Shown: in pieces, positions 20,062 to 23,857 of the stretch
Layout of the letters: every line of letters begins with the position of its first letter
Numbering within the stretch: the stretch's first letter is position 1
DNA from: Nocardioides sp.
GTDB lineage: Bacteria; Actinomycetota; Actinomycetes; Propionibacteriales; Nocardioidaceae
Direction: 5' to 3'
DNA length: 23,857 bases
Assembly: GCA_030145945.1 (NCBI GenBank)
Contig: JASLDK010000318.1
Location: forward strand, 1 to 23,857
Notes under the pieces: model-generated
Told to the model about the DNA's origin: nothing
What the model saw: the letters and a program-made list of their open reading frames with translations, nothing else
The model's database searches: none
Made by a program: the position numbers and the translations under genes

Positions 20062-22233
20062 TCAGGCGTTGGTACGCCGCTTGCGCTGCTGCTCGATCAG
20101 CGTCTCCTGGAGGTGGTCGGCGCCGTCGTTGCGCTTCCACTCGCCATCAGGATGCAGTTCCCAGGCCTGGGTCGTGGGGGCGAACGCGAGGTCCAGGAGT
20201 CGGCGTACCTCGTCACGGGAGGCCTCGGGGAGCCGCACCAGGACCTCGACGCGACGGTCCAGGTTGCGGTGCATCATGTCGGCCGACCCGATCCAGGTGG
20301 CGGGCTCGCCGCCGCCCTCGAACGAGAAGACCCGGCTGTGCTCGAGGAAGCGGCCGAGGACCGAGCGGACCCGGACGTTCTCGCTGAGGCTGGGCACGCC
20401 GGGCCGCAGCGCACAGATGCCGCGGATCAGGAGCTCGACGGGGACGCCCTCGCAGGAGGCGAGGTAGAGGGCGTCGATGGTCTCCTCGTCGACGACCGAG
20501 TTGGCCTTGAACCGGATGCCGGCCGGACGGCCGGCCCGGTGGTGCTCGATCTCGGCGTGGATCTGCTGGACCAGTCCGGCCCGCACCGAGTCGGGAGCGA
20601 CCAGGAGCTCCTCGTAGGTGGCCTTGCGGGACCAGCCGGAGAGGTTGTTGAACAGGTGGGCGACGTCCTCGCCGATCGTCTCGTCAGTGGTGAGGAGGCC
20701 GAGGTCCTCATACATCCGCGAGGTCTTGGGGTTGTAGTTGCCCGTGCCGATGTGCGTGTAGCGACGGATGCCTTCCGGCTCGTCGCGCACCACCATCGCC
20801 AGCTTGCAGTGGGTCTTCAACCCGACCAGGCCATAGACGACATGGCAGCCGGCCTGCTCCAGCTTCCGTGCCCAGCGGATGTTGGCCTGCTCGTCGAAGC
20901 GCGCCTTGATCTCGACCAGCACCAGCACCTGCTTGCCGGCCTCGGCCGCATCGATGAGGGCGTCGATGATGGGGGAGTCGCCGGAGGTGCGGTAGAGCGT
21001 CTGCTTGATCGCCAGCACGTGCGGGTCGGCCGCGGCCTGCTCGATGAAGCGCTGCACCGACGTGGCGAACGAGTCGTAGGGGTGGTGCAGGAGCACGTCG
21101 CGACGCCGGAGCGCCTTGAACACGTCGACAGGAGCGGCCGACTCGAACTCAGCCAGCCGGGGGTGGGTGCTCGGGACGAAGGAGGGGTACTTCAGCTCCG
21201 CCCGCGGCAGATCGGCGATGTGGTGCAGGCCGCGCAGGTCGAGCGGTCCGGGGATCTGGAACACCTCGGCCTCGCTGATGTCGAGCTCGGAGACGAGCAG
21301 CTCGAGCACCGACGGCGCGATCGACTCCTCGACCTCCAGGCGCACGGGCGGGCCGAACTTGCGGCGCAGCAGCTCCTTCTCCAGCGCAGCCAGCAGGTTC
21401 TCCGCGTCGTCCTCCTCCACCTCGAGGTCCTCGTTGCGGGTGACCCGGAAGGTGTGCGCCTCCAGCACTTCCATGCCGGGGAAGAGGCGCCGCAGATGGG
21501 CGCCGATGACGTCCTCGAGCGGCACGAAGCGGGCGTTGCCGAGCGCCACGAACCGGTCGAAGTTGGACGGCACCTTCACCCGGGCGAAGAGCTCCTTGCC
21601 CGACTTCGGGTTGCGGAGCACCACGGCGAGATTGAGCGAGAGCCCCGAGATGTAAGGGAACGGGTGTGCCGGGTCGACGGCCAGCGGCGTGAGGACCGGG
21701 AAGATCCGCTCCTTGAAGAGCCGCTTGCACTCCTTCTGCTCGTCACGATCGAGGTCGGCCCACCGGACCAGATCGATGCCCTCTCCGCTGAGCGCGGGCA
21801 CGATGTCGTCGCGGAACACAGCCGCCTGGCGCTGGGCCAGCTCCCCGGCCCGCTGCCAGATCGCCTCCAGCACCTCCAACGGCATCAGACCGCTCGCGGC
21901 CCGCACCGCCAGCCCGGTCGCGATCCGGCGCTTGAGACCGGCCACACGGACCATGAAGAACTCGTCGAGATTGCTGGTGAAGATGGCCAGGAAGCGGGCG
22001 CGCTCCAGCAGCGGCAACGACTCGTCCTCGGCCAGCTCCAGCACCCGCTCGTTGAAGCGCAGCCAGGACAGCTCGCGGTCGACGAAGCGGTTCTCGACCG
22101 CCTCGATCTGCTCCACCAGCGCGGGATCCGGCAGATAGCCCGGGTCGGCCGGTTCCGTCGCAGTCTCGCCGGAGGTCGACGCGTCGGGTACGACGGACAG
22201 GGCGGCCGGTGCGGTGTGCTGCTCGGAGGACAT
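20062..22233 (-). CDS. ppk: Polyphosphate kinase PPK1
   Basis: PPK1 makes inorganic polyphosphate from ATP and can run in reverse. The 723-residue protein has the N-terminal domain (VDRELSWLRFNERVLELAED), the middle domain, and the two catalytic PLD-like domains. His494 in YTHIGTGNYNPKTSRMYED is the counterpart of the autophosphorylated E. coli His435, and His655 in MMHRNLDRRVEVL is the counterpart of His592. HHPYDSF and FIEQAAADPHVLAIKQTLYR are also typical. ATG 22233 is chosen over 22284 because family homology begins after it; it lacks a Shine-Dalgarno sequence and may be leaderless (CAGACT at 22241-22246). A PHO-box-like repeat is upstream. Confidence 0.95.
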   Translation of the reverse strand: MSSEQHTAPAALSVVPDASTSGETATEPADPGYLPDPALVEQIEAVENRFVDRELSWLRFNERVLELAEDESLPLLERARFLAIFTSNLDEFFMVRVAGLKRRIATGLAVRAASGLMPLEVLEAIWQRAGELAQRQAAVFRDDIVPALSGEGIDLVRWADLDRDEQKECKRLFKERIFPVLTPLAVDPAHPFPYISGLSLNLAVVLRNPKSGKELFARVKVPSNFDRFVALGNARFVPLEDVIGAHLRRLFPGMEVLEAHTFRVTRNEDLEVEEDDAENLLAALEKELLRRKFGPPVRLEVEESIAPSVLELLVSELDISEAEVFQIPGPLDLRGLHHIADLPRAELKYPSFVPSTHPRLAEFESAAPVDVFKALRRRDVLLHHPYDSFATSVQRFIEQAAADPHVLAIKQTLYRTSGDSPIIDALIDAAEAGKQVLVLVEIKARFDEQANIRWARKLEQAGCHVVYGLVGLKTHCKLAMVVRDEPEGIRRYTHIGTGNYNPKTSRMYEDLGLLTTDETIGEDVAHLFNNLSGWSRKATYEELLVAPDSVRAGLVQQIHAEIEHHRAGRPAGIRFKANSVVDEETIDALYLASCEGVPVELLIRGICALRPGVPSLSENVRVRSVLGRFLEHSRVFSFEGGGEPATWIGSADMMHRNLDRRVEVLVRLPEASRDEVRRLLDLAFAPTTQAWELHPDGEWKRNDGADHLQETLIEQQRKRRTNA

Positions 22234-22251
22234 GTTCGCGAGTCTGGCACC

Positions 22252-22273
22252 TTCGGGTGAACGGACGGTGACG
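22252..22273 (-). promoter_or_regulatory. PHO-box-like direct repeat before ppk
   Basis: On the minus strand, CGTCACCGTCC (22263-22273) and GTTCACCCGAA (22252-22262) carry TCACC exactly 11 bases apart. The second unit is a strong match to the PhoP-binding pattern. The site is 19 bases before the ppk start. Confidence 0.5.
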
Positions 22274-22326
22274 CCGAACGCCACCGGCGTTCACGGACGC
22301 CGGCCCCGCGGTCGGCGTACCCGAAG

Positions 22327-22332
22327 TATGTT
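22327..22332 (+). promoter_or_regulatory. -10 element of the esterase gene
   Basis: TATGTT fits TAnnnT and ends 6 bases before GTG 22339, which implies a leaderless transcript and helps choose this GTG over the one at 22333. Confidence 0.45.
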
Positions 22333-22338
22333 GTGGCG

Positions 22339-23358
22339 GTGAGCTTGCGAACCGCTGCCGAAACCCGTCTCGTCTCGGTCCTGATGGGGCTGCCCGTCAA
22401 GGCACAGCAGGCCCTCACCCGAGGTGCCCTGGTGCTCGACGGCCAGACCCTCGCGCCCGACCTGCACCTCATGCTCACGCTCCAGAAGATCGCCCGGAAG
22501 GGGGACCTCGCCGGTGCCGACATCCGCCGGGGACGGGCATCCCTGCTTGAGAACGCCCGCCTGATCGGCGGCCGCCAGCCGATCGGCGCCATCCGCGACC
22601 TCAGCGTCGCAGACCTCCCGGCCCGGCTCTACGAGCCGTCGAAGCGCTCGGGAGACGGGCTGCTGATCTTCTTCCACGGCGGCGGATTCGTCTACGGCGA
22701 CCTCGACTCCCACGACGCTCCGTGCCGGGTGCTCGCCGAGGAGTCCGGCGTACGCGTGCTGTCCGTCGCCTACCGCGTCGGGCCCGAGGCACCCTTCCCC
22801 ACGGCCTTCGACGACACCGAGGCAGCTCTGCGCTGGGTGCACGAGCACGCCGAGGAACTGTCCGTCGACCCGGCCAAGGTCGGCGTCGGCGGCGACTCCG
22901 CCGGCGGCAACATCTCGGCGTACACCGCCATCGCCGCCGCCCGCGCCGGGATCCCGCTCGCCTTCCAGCTGCTCGTCTATCCGTGCACCGACGCAGATCG
23001 AGCGACTGCGAGCCTGAGCCTGTTCGGCACGGACCTCTATCTCACCGAGGAGTCCATCGCCTTCTTCAACGAGACCTACACCCCTGATCCGGTCGACCGC
23101 ACTGACGAACGGTTGAACCTGCTCGACATCGACCTGCCCACGGGCCTTGCCCCCGCGTACGTCGCCACCGCTGGTTTCGACCCGCTCCGCGACGAGGGAG
23201 AGGCCTATGCTCGCCACCTCAGCGATGCGGGCGTGCAGGTCGAGATGAAGCGGTACGTCGACCAGATCCACGGATTCCTCAACATCGTGGGCGTCGGTCG
23301 CACGAGCCGCGTGGGCGTGCTGGAGATCGCAGGCAGACTGCGGGTGGCGCTGGGCTGA
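22339..23358 (+). CDS. Alpha/beta hydrolase, hormone-sensitive-lipase (HSL/GDXG) family esterase
   Basis: The 339-residue cytoplasmic protein has the HSL-family oxyanion motif HGGGFVYG (His113-Gly116) and nucleophile GDSAGG (Ser187). The catalytic Asp is in the segment A-G-F-D-P-L-R-D-E and the His in D-Q-I-H-G-F-L-N. Such enzymes hydrolyse short- to medium-chain esters; the natural substrate is unknown. The N-terminal ~95 residues form the helical cap typical of the family. GTG 22339 sits at the predicted transcription start. The gene diverges from ppk with 105 bases between the starts and converges on the PH-like membrane protein gene. Confidence 0.9.
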   Translation: MSLRTAAETRLVSVLMGLPVKAQQALTRGALVLDGQTLAPDLHLMLTLQKIARKGDLAGADIRRGRASLLENARLIGGRQPIGAIRDLSVADLPARLYEPSKRSGDGLLIFFHGGGFVYGDLDSHDAPCRVLAEESGVRVLSVAYRVGPEAPFPTAFDDTEAALRWVHEHAEELSVDPAKVGVGGDSAGGNISAYTAIAAARAGIPLAFQLLVYPCTDADRATASLSLFGTDLYLTEESIAFFNETYTPDPVDRTDERLNLLDIDLPTGLAPAYVATAGFDPLRDEGEAYARHLSDAGVQVEMKRYVDQIHGFLNIVGVGRTSRVGVLEIAGRLRVALG

Positions 23359-23410
23359 CCCTCGGACGTCGAGGAGGTTGCGCAGCAACCGTCACGAGAC
23401 GCCCGGGCGC

Positions 23411-23857
23411 TCAGAGCTCGGGCCGCAACTCGCGCAACTGGCGGACGAAGTCCGCCGCATCCACCATCGAGCCGTCGATCACGAACGGCTCCAGCCCCTT
23501 GCGGGAGAAGCGGACCTGCCAGCCGGGCTCGCCGGGACGACCGACCATCTCGACAGGCGTCTCCGGATTGCGGAGGTCGAAGCGATGCGTCGACTCACCC
23601 TGCTCGACGTAGACCACGCCGCGCACGATGCTCACCTCGACCGGGACCACCTTGGTCCGTGCGGCACCCCAGGCGAGTCCGATCGCGGTCAGCACGATGA
23701 CGACACCGAACGGCGACACCAGCTTGCCGTTGAGCAGCGTGAGCAGAGCAACCATGCCCGCCACGATCGCGGTGGCGCCGAGCATCATCGACAACACCCG
23801 CGGATCCGAGCCGTCGCCCGTCAGGCGATCGCCCTGCTCCGGTGCCCGGTCGAACAG
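23411..23857 (-). CDS. PH-like membrane protein, 5' end outside the window
   Basis: The frame is open on the minus strand to the window edge. The first GTG inside (23797) falls at the start of the first hydrophobic helix, and 20 in-frame codons lie before it, so the true start is probably outside. Two hydrophobic helices (GATAIVAGMVALLTLL and FGVVIVLTAIGLAWGAA) are followed by about 80 residues with the strand pattern of a bacterial PH-like domain. Its end (W-Q-V-R-F-S-R-K-G-L, S-M-V-D, L-R-E-L-R-P-E-L) aligns with the end of the protein at 9306-10325, so the two are distant paralogues. Function not recognised. Confidence 0.6.
   Translation of the reverse strand: MFDRAPEQGDRLTGDGSDPRVLSMMLGATAIVAGMVALLTLLNGKLVSPFGVVIVLTAIGLAWGAARTKVVPVEVSIVRGVVYVEQGESTHRFDLRNPETPVEMVGRPGEPGWQVRFSRKGLEPFVIDGSMVDAADFVRQLRELRPEL

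Noticed and set aside
20029..22260. A 743-codon open frame opposite ppk
   Set aside because: ppk has all catalytic residues; the opposite frame is an antisense shadow.
23376..23390. Small hairpin GGTTGC-GCA-GCAACC between the esterase and the partial membrane protein gene
   Set aside because: A 6-bp stem with a 3-base loop and no T-run is too weak to call a terminator, although its convergent position fits one.

Overview
The window looks like chromosomal DNA of a high-GC actinomycete. Nearly every codon ends in G or C, many genes start with GTG or TTG, and several start codons sit 5-7 bases after a TAnnnT-type -10 box, which suggests leaderless mRNAs. The gene families (MutT1-type Nudix/phosphatase fusion, Zur of the FurB type, polyphosphate kinase near pst genes, PHO-box-like repeats) fit a Nocardioides-like member of the Propionibacteriales. 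That placement is inference. I see no insertion sequence, prophage or CRISPR array, and no gene-free stretch longer than 300 bases.

Layout. 1-2181: end of an ABC ATPase and two permeases of a nucleoside/simple-sugar importer, closed by a terminator. 2212-3480: an alpha/beta-hydrolase-domain protein. 3510-4035: tRNA-Phe (minus) diverging from tRNA-Glu and tRNA-Asp (plus), each with promoter- or terminator-like signals. 4114-6279: a small zincin-like metallopeptidase (plus), then on the minus strand a HATPase regulator followed by two fluoride-channel genes. 6543-9302: type II NADH dehydrogenase, a PaaI-type thioesterase with a KstR-like operator in front of it, and a GNAT acetyltransferase. 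9306-12366: a PH-like membrane protein, zur preceded by a possible 13-codon leader ORF, tRNA-Lys, a 48-residue unknown protein and a membrane-anchored unknown.

12414-22233 is a phosphate and polyphosphate neighbourhood: mutT1, pstS-pstC-pstA-pstB, a winged-helix regulator whose receiver-like domain has lost its phosphorylation residues, then on the minus strand the DUF47 (PhoU-like) gene with the low-affinity Pit transporter, and ppk1. PHO-box-like 11-base direct repeats lie before pstS, DUF47-pit and ppk, so high-affinity uptake, low-affinity uptake and polyphosphate storage may share one regulator. The window ends with an HSL-type esterase and a partial PH-like membrane protein related to the one at 9306-10325.

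The observations most worth a second look are the degenerate-receiver regulator in the phosphate cluster; a 67-68 base palindrome with a 25-base identical arm found between both of two convergent gene pairs; the KstR-like operator over the thioesterase promoter; a near-perfect SigF/SigB-type stress promoter before the HATPase gene; and the short ORF whose stop overlaps the zur start codon.
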